Part shown: positions 34,856 to 42,364 of the stretch, piece after piece | Position numbering within the stretch: position 1 is the stretch's first letter | Layout of the letters: every line of letters begins with the position of its first letter | Assembly: GCF_016907535.1 (NCBI RefSeq) | Contig: NZ_JAFBCF010000001.1 | Span: 1,550,001 to 1,614,000 of the forward strand | DNA length: 64,000 nt | DNA from: Microlunatus panaciterrae | Lineage (GTDB): Bacteria > Actinomycetota > Actinomycetes > Propionibacteriales > Propionibacteriaceae | Reading direction: 5' to 3' | Program-made: the position numbers and the translations under genes | Notes under the pieces: model-generated | Told to the model about the DNA's origin: nothing | What the model saw: only the letters and a program-made list of their open reading frames with translations | Database searches by the model: none

Positions 34856-35818
34856 ATGACCGTCGTCGATCAGGTCGGCCATGTCGTGATCGCCGTGCTG
34901 ACCTACAAGCGGCCGGCTGATCTGGCAGAGCTGCTGCCGTTGCTGATCAAGCAGATGGACGGCGTTGACGAGCAGGTCTCGGTGATGGTGATCGACAACG
35001 ACCCCGCTGCGAGCGCCCGGGAGACGGTGGCCGGGTTCGCCGCAGTGCTGGACGACGCGTCGCTGGTCACTTACGTGCACGAGCCCACGCCGGGCATCGC
35101 CTACGCCCGCAATCGCGCCCTCGACGAGGCCGCCGATGCACACTTGTTGATCTTCCTCGACGACGATGAGCGCCCCACCGAGACCTGGCTGCAGTCGATG
35201 ATCGAGACCTACCGGCGCACCGGCTGCGCCGGCGCCGCCGGCCCAGTGCTGCCCGACTACGAGACCGAGCCCGACCCGTGGATCGTCGCCGGCGGGTTCT
35301 TCGTCCGCAAGCAGTTCCCGGACGGAGCCGAGCGGCCCGCGGCCGGCTCCGGCAACCTGCTGCTGGACGTCCGGCAGCTCAACGAGCTCGGACCGCTCCG
35401 CTTCGACCCCGAGTTCGGGCTGACCGGAGGCTCCGACACCGTCTTCACCTACCACATCACCCGGAGCGGCCGGAAGATCATCTGGAGTGAGGGCGCCGCC
35501 GTCGTCGACAAGGTCCCCAGCAAGCGCTCAACTCGCGCCTGGGTGCTGCAGCGCGCATTTCGAAACGGTAACGGCCAGAGCCGGATCGAGCTCACCTGGC
35601 AGACCAACCCAGTCCGCAAAATGGTCACCCGACTCAAGCTGACAGCCGGCGGCCTGGCCCGGATCGCCTTCGGTGGCCTGCGGGCAGCCTCCGGTTTGCT
35701 GAGCCGGTCGAAGGTTCATCACGCGCGCGGCAGCAGGACCATGATCAAGGGCTTCGGCATGCTCTGCGGCGCCTGGGGCGTCGTCTACACCGAGTACGGA
35801 CGGGGAAAGAAGTCATGA
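34856..35818 (+). CDS. Glycosyltransferase family 2
   Basis: 320 residues from ATG at 34856, which has GGAGAG six bases upstream; a TTG five codons earlier is less likely. GT-A signatures: VVIAVLTYKRPADLAELLPL, VMVIDNDPAASARE, PTPGIAYARNRALDEA, and the metal site LLIFLDDDERPTETWL near residue 105 (D-D-D). GSDTVFTYHITRSGRKIIW near 205 supplies the ED-like acceptor motif. The C-terminal 100 residues are basic with one or two hydrophobic stretches, suggesting membrane association. It overlaps the next gene by ATGA. Confidence 0.87.
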   Translation: MTVVDQVGHVVIAVLTYKRPADLAELLPLLIKQMDGVDEQVSVMVIDNDPAASARETVAGFAAVLDDASLVTYVHEPTPGIAYARNRALDEAADAHLLIFLDDDERPTETWLQSMIETYRRTGCAGAAGPVLPDYETEPDPWIVAGGFFVRKQFPDGAERPAAGSGNLLLDVRQLNELGPLRFDPEFGLTGGSDTVFTYHITRSGRKIIWSEGAAVVDKVPSKRSTRAWVLQRAFRNGNGQSRIELTWQTNPVRKMVTRLKLTAGGLARIAFGGLRAASGLLSRSKVHHARGSRTMIKGFGMLCGAWGVVYTEYGRGKKS

Positions 35819-36723
35819 GCTCTCCCGCCTTGCCTGACTGGGCTGTCATCCGCACCGGGCGGAGCGGTTATCGGTGGTTACGCAAGAAGTCCAAGCGCGC
35901 GCTCAGCCATGTCTGGCTGGCTGCGCTGAAGGTCCGCAACCGCCACTCGTCGGCCACCGTGACCGGAGACGCCGATGTCGTTGTCTCATTGACCAGCTAT
36001 GGGCGGCGGGTGCAGAGCGTCGCCTACGCCATCGAGTCCATCGCCAGCGGCCGGCTGAAGCCACGCCGGCTGATCTTGTGGCTGGACAACCAGGCGGTCT
36101 TCGACAGCCGGCCGGCGTCCCTGCGGCGACTCGAGCAGCGTGGCCTGGAGATCCGGATGGCGCAGAACTACGGCCCGCACACCAAGTATTTTCCCTACGT
36201 CCAGTCGGAGGCCGAGCACCGCCTGCCGCTGGTGACCGCGGACGACGATGTGCTCTATCCGCCGAACTGGCTGTCCCGGCTGTACCGGGCAGCATCGGCG
36301 CGCCCAGACCTCGTCAGCTGCTATCGCGCTGCCCGGATCCTGACCTCGGGACAGGCGCTGGCGCCCTACAACAGTTGGCCGATGTGCAAGACGACTCTGC
36401 CCGGCCCCGACCTGCTGGCGACCGGCGTCTCCGGCGTCCTCTACCCGGTCAGGATGCTGGCGGAGCTCGCTCGGCGCGGTGCCGCCTTCATGGACGTCTG
36501 CCCCGCGGCGGACGACATCTGGCTGCACTGGGTCGCCCTCCGCGCCGGGATTCCGGTCCGGCAGATCTCTCGTACGCCCGTCCATTTCCCGGTGATTCCG
36601 GGGACCCAGGAACAGACACTCGTCGCGTCCAATGTGGGTCAGGGCGGCAACGACAAATGGATCTCCAACCTCTACACCCCCGATGACGTCGCCCTGCTGT
36701 CAGGGCTCAGTCACACCCCCTGA
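35815..36723 (+). CDS. Putative glycosyltransferase with DDD motif
   Basis: 302 residues. VVVSLTSYGRRVQSVAYAIE and RPRRLILWLDN-like text (PRRLILWLDNQAVFDS) near residues 50-90, GPHTKYFPYVQSEAEHRLPL near 125, and VTADDDVLYPPNWLSRLYRA near 145 resemble putative capsular glycosyltransferases whose D-D-D holds the metal and sugar nucleotide. DDIWLHWVALRAGIPVRQI near 230 would be the acceptor/base part. It is coupled to the GT2 upstream (ATGA) and ends just before a strong inverted repeat. The sugar is unknown, and the family call is by motif pattern only. Confidence 0.72.
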   Translation: MSSPALPDWAVIRTGRSGYRWLRKKSKRALSHVWLAALKVRNRHSSATVTGDADVVVSLTSYGRRVQSVAYAIESIASGRLKPRRLILWLDNQAVFDSRPASLRRLEQRGLEIRMAQNYGPHTKYFPYVQSEAEHRLPLVTADDDVLYPPNWLSRLYRAASARPDLVSCYRAARILTSGQALAPYNSWPMCKTTLPGPDLLATGVSGVLYPVRMLAELARRGAAFMDVCPAADDIWLHWVALRAGIPVRQISRTPVHFPVIPGTQEQTLVASNVGQGGNDKWISNLYTPDDVALLSGLSHTP

Positions 36724-36955
36724 GCCTGCCCGGTACGCGCCCTGAGGCCGACCGGTACGCGCCCTGAGACCGCCCGGTACGCGCCCTGAGACCGCCCGGT
36801 ATGCGCCCTGAGCTTGTCGAAGGGCGTACACGAACACCCGAACCAAGGCCCTTCGACAAGCTCAGGGCGCGTCATGAAGCTCGGGGCGCGTCATGAAGCT
36901 CGGGGCGCGGCACCAAGCTCAGGGCGCGGCACCAAGCTCAGGGCGCGGCACCAAG
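36724..36955. repeat. REP-like arrays around a perfect 23-base inverted repeat
   Basis: The left part holds four roughly 21-base units built on CGGTACGCGCCCTGAG. The right part holds five 18-19-base units built on AAGCTCAGGGCGCGGCACC or its GTCATG variant. Between them is the stem-loop listed separately. The whole space between two convergent genes is made of variants of one sequence family. Confidence 0.8.
36803..36870. terminator. Bidirectional stem-loop between convergent genes
   Basis: Arms 36803-36825 and 36848-36870 are perfectly complementary over 23 bases, with a 22-base loop. Core half-site: GCCCTTCGACAAGCTCAGGG. Placed between the stops at 36723 and 36956, it can serve both strands. 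There is no U-tract, so it may work by blocking RNA decay or assisting factor-dependent ending. Confidence 0.6.
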
Positions 36956-38260
36956 CTAGGGCGCGTTGACGGGCTGGGCCCGAAGTGAGGGCTCGAGGCG
37001 GCGGGACGGCTCGGGGCGGCGGGCGGCGGGGCAGGACGAGCCGATCACCGTCATACCGATCACGACCCAGATCAGCGTGCCGCTCAGGTTGGCTCCGGCC
37101 ACAGCGCTGAAGGTGTGCTGGAGGACAAACCCGACCAGGGCCGCCACAGTGACTCCGCGCAGTCCCTTCTGTCCGGCGTGCCGGAGGATCAGGCACAGCT
37201 GCGCGCCGAAGTAGACGGTCGCCAGAATGATGCCGGTGTCCACGGCATACATCAGATATGAGCTCTCCAGGCTGGTGATCAATCCAGCGTTCCGGGCGAT
37301 CTGATAGCTCGAGGTGAGTCCCTGTCCGGTGAACGCGTAGTCGAGCCAGTGGTTGGTGAAGAAACGCAGCGCGGTGGCACGTGCCTCGGCGGAACCGGTG
37401 TCATTGGCGATGCGCGCGTTCAGCCCACTGGCCAGCGTCGACGTAAGCGCCACATACCCGGCGATCGCCATCAGCATCGCGTAGAGCGTCCGAGCCCACA
37501 GCCGCATCGGCGCGCGGATGACGATGTAGAGCAGGATGGCGGCCAGCATCACCCCACCCGTACGGGACTGGGTGATGATGACGCCGACCAGGTAGCACCC
37601 CAGCAGGGCGAACCGGATCAGGTCGCGCCTCAGGCTGACCGTCAACGGAGCAGCGATGCAGATGCCCAACGACAACACCAACGGGCTGTCAGTGGTCCCC
37701 ATCCAGCGGTCGAACTTCTCCGGATGGAACCAGTCCAGCGCCTCATAGTCGGCGGTGTAGAAGAGGATTCGGCCTGCGAGTAACTGGACGAAGGCCAGTG
37801 CACAGAGCGCCGCAATGACCGCCAGCACGGTGTTGCGCAGCAGCAGCAGCGCCTGCCGGTCCCGGTCACCGAACGCGACGACGATCCAGAAGACCAGGAA
37901 GGGCGCTACCACCTGGTCGACCAGCAACCTGGTGCCACCGCTGTTGAACGCCATGTTGGTGGCGAAGGCGCCGCAGATGAAGGTACCGACGGCGACCACC
38001 ACATAGATGTGCCGATTGAGCGCAGCCACCAGCTGGGGCAGGCCGAAGATCAGCTGCACGGCGACAATGCTCAGCACCAACCAGGTTGCCGGGTGGAAGG
38101 CCACCGGCCCGCGGGACAACCCGGTGAGCACGTGCGCCGCTATGGCCGGCACGGCCGCCCACAGCACCAGGACCAGGGCGACACCGCGCACCGGGCGGTG
38201 CCGGGTGAACCACGCCAGCAGACCGCAAGCGGCGATCCACAGGACCAGATGTGTCACCAA
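36956..38260 (-). CDS. O-antigen ligase / Wzy-type polymerase family membrane protein, second copy
   Basis: 434 residues with about ten to twelve hydrophobic helices. Loops contain EALDWFHPEKFDRWMGTTDS near residue 175 and the C-terminal family signature around SLESSYLMYAVDTGIILATV near 335, with FTGQGLTSSYQIARN before it, as in Wzy_C proteins. Expected to polymerise repeat units outside the membrane. It follows the BY-kinase gene by 7 bases, in an operon of membrane protein, Wzz/BY-kinase and polymerase that starts at 40471. That arrangement favours polymerase over ligase. Confidence 0.8.
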   Translation of the reverse strand: MVTHLVLWIAACGLLAWFTRHRPVRGVALVLVLWAAVPAIAAHVLTGLSRGPVAFHPATWLVLSIVAVQLIFGLPQLVAALNRHIYVVVAVGTFICGAFATNMAFNSGGTRLLVDQVVAPFLVFWIVVAFGDRDRQALLLLRNTVLAVIAALCALAFVQLLAGRILFYTADYEALDWFHPEKFDRWMGTTDSPLVLSLGICIAAPLTVSLRRDLIRFALLGCYLVGVIITQSRTGGVMLAAILLYIVIRAPMRLWARTLYAMLMAIAGYVALTSTLASGLNARIANDTGSAEARATALRFFTNHWLDYAFTGQGLTSSYQIARNAGLITSLESSYLMYAVDTGIILATVYFGAQLCLILRHAGQKGLRGVTVAALVGFVLQHTFSAVAGANLSGTLIWVVIGMTVIGSSCPAARRPEPSRRLEPSLRAQPVNAP

Positions 38261-38267
38261 TCCCCCT

Positions 38268-39683
38268 CTAGGAGGCCGGTTCCTGGTAGTAGTTCGGCAG
38301 GTTGTCGCGGCGCGATCCGGGAGCCATGCTCAGCACCGTGCCGAGGATGCGTGTGTCGACCCCGTCCAGCTGGCTCATCGACTGCAGCACCTGGTCCCGC
38401 CGGGTCTTGCCGTGACGTACGACGAACAGGACGCCGTCGGCCTGCACCGAGGTGACGGCGGCATCCGTCACCGGCAGCAGCGGCGGTGAGTCGATCACGA
38501 CCACGTCATAGCTGGACCGGAGCTCGGCGACGACCTTCTCCATGGTCGGGCTGCCGAGCAGCTCGCTCGGGTTGGGCGGGATCGGCCCGCTGGCCAGCAC
38601 CTGTAGCCCCTGGGCACCCCAGTCCTGCACGACATCGTCTACGTTGGCTTCCCCGATGAGCACACTGGTCAGCCCGGCCGACGCCTCCAGGTCGAGGTAG
38701 TTCTCCAGTTTGGGTTTGCGCAAGTCGGCATCGATGAGCAGCACCCGGCTCCCCGCTTCTGCGAAGGTCAACGCCAGGTTGATGGCTGTGGTGGTCTTGC
38801 CCTCGCTCTCGACGGCAGACGTCACCACCAACACTGAGACAGGGCTAGCCGCGTCGACGAACCTGAGGTTGGTCCTCAGCTGCCGGAAGGTCTCGGCGCG
38901 CCGCGAGTGCCCGGTCGTCGCTGTCAGCACCGGAGAGGACTTCGCATTCCGGTCATAACTGAGTTGGCCGAGCGTGGGTACGCCGGTCACCGCGGCCAGC
39001 TGGTCCCGGGTCTGGAAGCTGGTGTCCAGCTGCTGGCGCAGGATCGCCTGGGCGACACCCAGACCGAGCCCCAGCAACAGCCCGATCGCCAGATTGAGCT
39101 TGGTGCGCGGTGACACCGGTGTCGGGTTCAGCGTCGGTCCGGACAGCACGCTGACGTCAACCTTGCTCGTCTTGCCGCGGTTGTCCAACTGCCCGATCTG
39201 CTCGTCGAGGTTGCGGGCGATGGACTGGGAGATCAGCCGCGAACGGTCCGGGGAGGTGTCGGCGACGACAACGGCCAGCAGCACGGTCTCCGGCTGGACC
39301 GTCGCCGTGATCATCGCACTCACGTCCGCCGGCTGCAGGTCGAGACCAGTGTCGTCGATGATGACCTTGGCCATCCGCTCGCTGGTGACCAGCCCGACGT
39401 AGGAGTTGATCCGTCGCTGCGCGAACTCGTCAGCCTGTAGTGCCGAGTCGGTGCCGCCGAGAGAGGCGTCGACGAAGTAGGTCGTCTGCGTCTCGTACAC
39501 CGGGGCGGTCCGGAAGGTGATCAGTGCAGCCACCCCGATGCCCAGCAGCACCAGCAACGCGACCGAGCGCCAGAACCGGCGGATCGCGCGGGCATGCTCA
39601 CGGAGGTCGACGAACGGGGAATGCGACTCCCCTGCCGTCCGCTGCGGGCCGGTTTCCGATCGCCGAACGTACCGGGCGCTCAC
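38268..39683 (-). CDS. Fused Wzz / BY-kinase (polysaccharide co-polymerase with tyrosine autokinase)
   Basis: 471 residues. TM1 lies near 40-58, an extracytoplasmic Wzz region with VYETQTTYFVDASLGG follows, and TM2 is near 205. The cytoplasmic ATPase begins about 245: Walker A VTSAVESEGKTTTAINLALT near 280, Walker A' VLLIDADLRKPKLENYLDL, Walker B YDVVVIDSPPLLPVTDAA. The Walker A has ESEGKTT where PGEGKST is usual. The C-terminus has only one YY pair (LPNYYQEP), not a tyrosine-rich cluster. It controls chain length and export by cycles of phosphorylation. GTG start at 39683 overlaps the stop of the upstream membrane protein; the polymerase follows 7 bases later. Confidence 0.9.
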   Translation of the reverse strand: MSARYVRRSETGPQRTAGESHSPFVDLREHARAIRRFWRSVALLVLLGIGVAALITFRTAPVYETQTTYFVDASLGGTDSALQADEFAQRRINSYVGLVTSERMAKVIIDDTGLDLQPADVSAMITATVQPETVLLAVVVADTSPDRSRLISQSIARNLDEQIGQLDNRGKTSKVDVSVLSGPTLNPTPVSPRTKLNLAIGLLLGLGLGVAQAILRQQLDTSFQTRDQLAAVTGVPTLGQLSYDRNAKSSPVLTATTGHSRRAETFRQLRTNLRFVDAASPVSVLVVTSAVESEGKTTTAINLALTFAEAGSRVLLIDADLRKPKLENYLDLEASAGLTSVLIGEANVDDVVQDWGAQGLQVLASGPIPPNPSELLGSPTMEKVVAELRSSYDVVVIDSPPLLPVTDAAVTSVQADGVLFVVRHGKTRRDQVLQSMSQLDGVDTRILGTVLSMAPGSRRDNLPNYYQEPAS

Positions 39684-40471
39684 ACTGCACCCCGGAACAC
39701 GACCTTGGGCGCTGCCGTGGTGTAGGTGAACTCCACCTCGATGGCACCGCGCTGGTCCTTCGGGACTGCGAACACGTAGGTGCCGGTGGAGGCCTTGCCG
39801 GCGGCCACCGGCTTGCTCAGCGGATCGGCACCGGGGCCGCTCAGCGGCCCGGCCGGAGTCCGGTCACTGCCGTAGTAGAGGTTCACCAGTGCCAGCTCCA
39901 TCGGGACCGCCTTCTTGGTCTTGTTGTCCACGGTGATGCTGATCCGCAGCGCGGGACCAGCGATCTCGCCCGGCCCGTGCGCCTGGCCCTTCACACTTTC
40001 GACCTTGCTGACGGTGACGGTGACCCCATTGCCGAGGTCGCCCGTCTTGCCGAGCGGGGCGCGCCTGGTCGGCGCCGGCTTGCCCGGCGGCACCGTGCTC
40101 ATCTGGCCAGTCGGCTTCGCCCTGGGAGCGGCGGTCGTCTTCGACCCAGTCGGAGCCTTGGTCGCTTTCGGACGGCTGGTGGCCTTGGCCGAGGAGGTGG
40201 CCTTCGCCGCCGTCGGCGCCTTCGTCGGTTTGGCCGAAGTCTTCGGCTTGCTCGATCCGGCGGCTGTCGCGGTCGGCTGACCGGAGGATGCCCCCTCCGT
40301 CGGGCTGGCCGACGCTGCTGTCGGCCCCCCTTGTGCCACCAGCTGGCCGCTGGAGTTGGTCAGCCAGATGGCGAGCGCCAGCAGCGGTACCGCGATCAGT
40401 ACGCTGATGCCGGCGATCCACCCTCGGCGCGACTTTCCACGCATGCGTGAATCGGTCTCATTCTCGATCAT
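39680..40471 (-). CDS. Membrane-anchored protein with Ala/Lys/Pro/Thr-rich stalk and Ig-like C-terminal domain
   Basis: 263 residues from ATG at 40471; the open frame runs further upstream but without conserved style. One TM helix at about 17-38 (WIAGISVLIAVPLLALAIWL) is followed by a stalk of about 115 residues made of S/T/A/K/P, then a C-terminal domain of about 110 residues from NGVTVTVSKVESVKGQAHGP with beta-strand pattern (LRISITVDNKTKKAVPMELA), like DUF4352-type extracellular domains. Stop overlaps the start of the Wzz/BY-kinase (GTGA), so the two are made together. It may be an accessory exporter or wall-spanning part. No known name. Confidence 0.7.
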   Translation of the reverse strand: MIENETDSRMRGKSRRGWIAGISVLIAVPLLALAIWLTNSSGQLVAQGGPTAASASPTEGASSGQPTATAAGSSKPKTSAKPTKAPTAAKATSSAKATSRPKATKAPTGSKTTAAPRAKPTGQMSTVPPGKPAPTRRAPLGKTGDLGNGVTVTVSKVESVKGQAHGPGEIAGPALRISITVDNKTKKAVPMELALVNLYYGSDRTPAGPLSGPGADPLSKPVAAGKASTGTYVFAVPKDQRGAIEVEFTYTTAAPKVVFRGAV

Positions 40472-40651
40472 TTGTCTGCTCTCATGCTTGTCGAACCCAT
40501 GCCGACACCCCCGTGACGCACTGGCGACGCTAACGTCGCGAGATAAGGGTAACGGCAGAAGGCCTGATTTCAGGAAAAGTCCGCACAACCGTGATCGGGA
40601 AGCGGTCACGGTGACCGAAATCCCGCCGGTTGGGACGGCGAACCGCGCGGT

Positions 40652-40681
40652 TTGTGACACTTTCGTTATGTGTTGTATCTT
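40652..40681 (+). promoter_or_regulatory. Candidate sigma-70-type promoter of the beta-helix gene
   Basis: TTGTGA at 40652-40657 and TATCTT at 40676-40681 are separated by 18 bases. This would start transcription near 40688 and give a leader of about 77 bases before the ATG at 40765. Confidence 0.5.
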
Positions 40682-40709
40682 CTGGGAGTCCAGATTGCCG
40701 GGGGGGAAC

Positions 40710-40745
40710 GGCAGCCGTATCGGTGACTTCGGGGAGTCGCCTGCC
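40710..40745 (+). promoter_or_regulatory. Stem-loop in the leader of the beta-helix gene
   Basis: GGTGACT (40722-40728) pairs with AGTCGCC (40735-40741) around a six-base loop, and GGCAG (40710-40714) pairs with CTGCC (40741-40745) outside it. The structure ends six bases before the AAGGAG ribosome site at 40751-40756. It does not match a riboswitch class I know. Confidence 0.4.
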
Positions 40746-40764
40746 CAATAAAGGAGTCCCCCCT

Positions 40765-42291
40765 ATGCTCGACGGCCCCCCTGCCGCCCAGACCGTCCCA
40801 CCAGTTCCACAACCCGCAGTCGCCAGGACCGTGCGTCGCACGCTAGCCGTCCTCCTCGCCGCGATCTGCAGCGCAGCACTTCTGCTGCAAGGCACACTTC
40901 CCAGTGAAGCTGCATCCAGGTTGAGCGTCGCGCCTGGCAAGTCCGTAACCGCCAAGTACGGACCGAAGTTCACCAACGGCATCGCGGGCGCCTCGTTCGT
41001 TGTCCCGCAGCACAAGAGCGACGTGTACGTCGGTGTCCAGCTGCGTACGGTCGGCAAGTCCGCCGGCTACCGAGCTCGCGTCCTGATCACGAAGAACGGC
41101 ACTCTCCGAGTCGGCATCAGCCGCGGCGAGACCGTGCTGCTCAGCCAGAGCATCACCGGCAAGGCCCTTCCGGGCCAGACCATCCGGGTCGAGGGCCTGG
41201 CCAGCGGGAGCACTCCCGTGAAGGTGGCCGTCCGCGCCTGGGTCGTCGGCAAGGCCAAGCCGGGTTGGCAGAAGACGATCAACGACCGGGCTGCCAGCCG
41301 GGTCACCCGCTCGGGCTATGCGAACACCTGGGCCTACCTGCCCAGCAATGCAGCGAAGTCGGTCAAGATCATCGTCACGAGCAGGTCAGCCACGCCGGCC
41401 AAGAAGGCTGTGGCCAAGAAAAAGGTGATCGCCAAGAAGAAGGTGGCGCCCAAGAAGGTGGCCCCCAAGAAGAAGGTAGTCACCAAGACCACTGTCACCA
41501 AGATCATCGGCGGCAAGCCGAGTGCGGCCAACACCGGCGTTCCGGCTGGGACGAAGCTGAAGCAGCATCGTGGCAACATCACGATCACCAAGGCAGGCAC
41601 CCACCTCAACGGCCTCGACATCCATGGTTTCGTGAACGTGAAGGCCAAGAACGTCACGATCAGCAACTCCATCATCCGTGGTGGCAGGGAGACCGTCGGC
41701 AACAACCAGGGGCTGGTGAGCAACTTCGGCTACGCCAACTTCGTGATCGAGAACAGCGAGATCAAGGCGGAGCATCCGTCGAAGTGGTTCATCGGTCTCC
41801 GCGGCTGGAACTTCACCGCGCGCCGGATCCACATCATCGGCAACGTCGACACGGTCATGATCCACGGTGACAACGTCCGGATCGAGCGGTCCTTGCTGGA
41901 GAAGACCGACTGGTATGCGTCGCACCCGATGCAGAACGGTGGCCCGACCCACAGCGACGGCATCCAGATCCTCCAGGGTCGCAATATCGACATCGTGGGC
42001 AACACCATCCGCGGGATCCAGAACTTCCCGATCCTCGGCTCCGCGTCGACCGCGTCCATCCCAGACCTGAACATCGAGGGCAACTACCTCGACAGCGGCT
42101 GGTGCAGCCTGAAGCTGCAGACTCGGAACCACCACTCGTTGGCGGCGACGGTGCGCAACAACAAGTTCGGACCCAACCGGCACGAGAAGCAGTGTGTCTT
42201 CCTCGCGCCGCCGGAGGTCAAGCTGACTGCCTCCGGTAATGTCTTCGAGGCCAACGGCCGCGCCATCCGGATCCTGAGGGTCGCCGGCTAG
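40765..42291 (+). CDS. Secreted right-handed parallel beta-helix protein with Lys-rich linker
   Basis: 508 residues from ATG at 40765 (AAGGAG eight bases upstream). The signal peptide spans about residues 20-50 (LAVLLAAICSAALLLQGTLP). Residues 50-205 form a beta-rich domain (ITKNGTLRVGISRGETVLLS). A linker at about 212-245 repeats A-K-K-K-V (KKKVIAKKKVAPKKVAPKKK), then the beta-helix from about 260 to the end: GNITITKAGTHLNGLDIHGF, NVTISNSIIRGG, DGIQILQGRNIDIVGNTIRG. Typical for pectate-lyase-like folds that bind or cut polysaccharide. The positively charged linker could bind an acidic polymer. Its C-terminal half resembles the partial gene at 2-289. Confidence 0.85.
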   Translation: MLDGPPAAQTVPPVPQPAVARTVRRTLAVLLAAICSAALLLQGTLPSEAASRLSVAPGKSVTAKYGPKFTNGIAGASFVVPQHKSDVYVGVQLRTVGKSAGYRARVLITKNGTLRVGISRGETVLLSQSITGKALPGQTIRVEGLASGSTPVKVAVRAWVVGKAKPGWQKTINDRAASRVTRSGYANTWAYLPSNAAKSVKIIVTSRSATPAKKAVAKKKVIAKKKVAPKKVAPKKKVVTKTTVTKIIGGKPSAANTGVPAGTKLKQHRGNITITKAGTHLNGLDIHGFVNVKAKNVTISNSIIRGGRETVGNNQGLVSNFGYANFVIENSEIKAEHPSKWFIGLRGWNFTARRIHIIGNVDTVMIHGDNVRIERSLLEKTDWYASHPMQNGGPTHSDGIQILQGRNIDIVGNTIRGIQNFPILGSASTASIPDLNIEGNYLDSGWCSLKLQTRNHHSLAATVRNNKFGPNRHEKQCVFLAPPEVKLTASGNVFEANGRAIRILRVAG

Positions 42292-42325
42292 GTCACATTT
42301 CGGACACGAAAAAGGTAACGGCTGG

Positions 42326-42355
42326 AGAGGGCCGCGACACTGGTCGCGGCCCTCT
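42326..42355. terminator. Bidirectional terminator hairpin
   Basis: A perfect 13-base stem (AGAGGGCCGCGAC at 42326-42338 and its complement at 42343-42355) with a four-base loop lies between the convergent stops at 42291 and 42365. TCTT follows on the plus strand. Clear factor-independent-type hairpin, though the T-tract is short. Confidence 0.8.
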
Positions 42356-42364
42356 TCTGTCGTC

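Noticed and set aside
34067-35455. 462-codon minus-strand open frame
   Set aside because: It is the antisense of the flippase and GT2 genes, rich in Gln/His/Asp as usual for such shadows, and lacks hydrophobic or motif structure.
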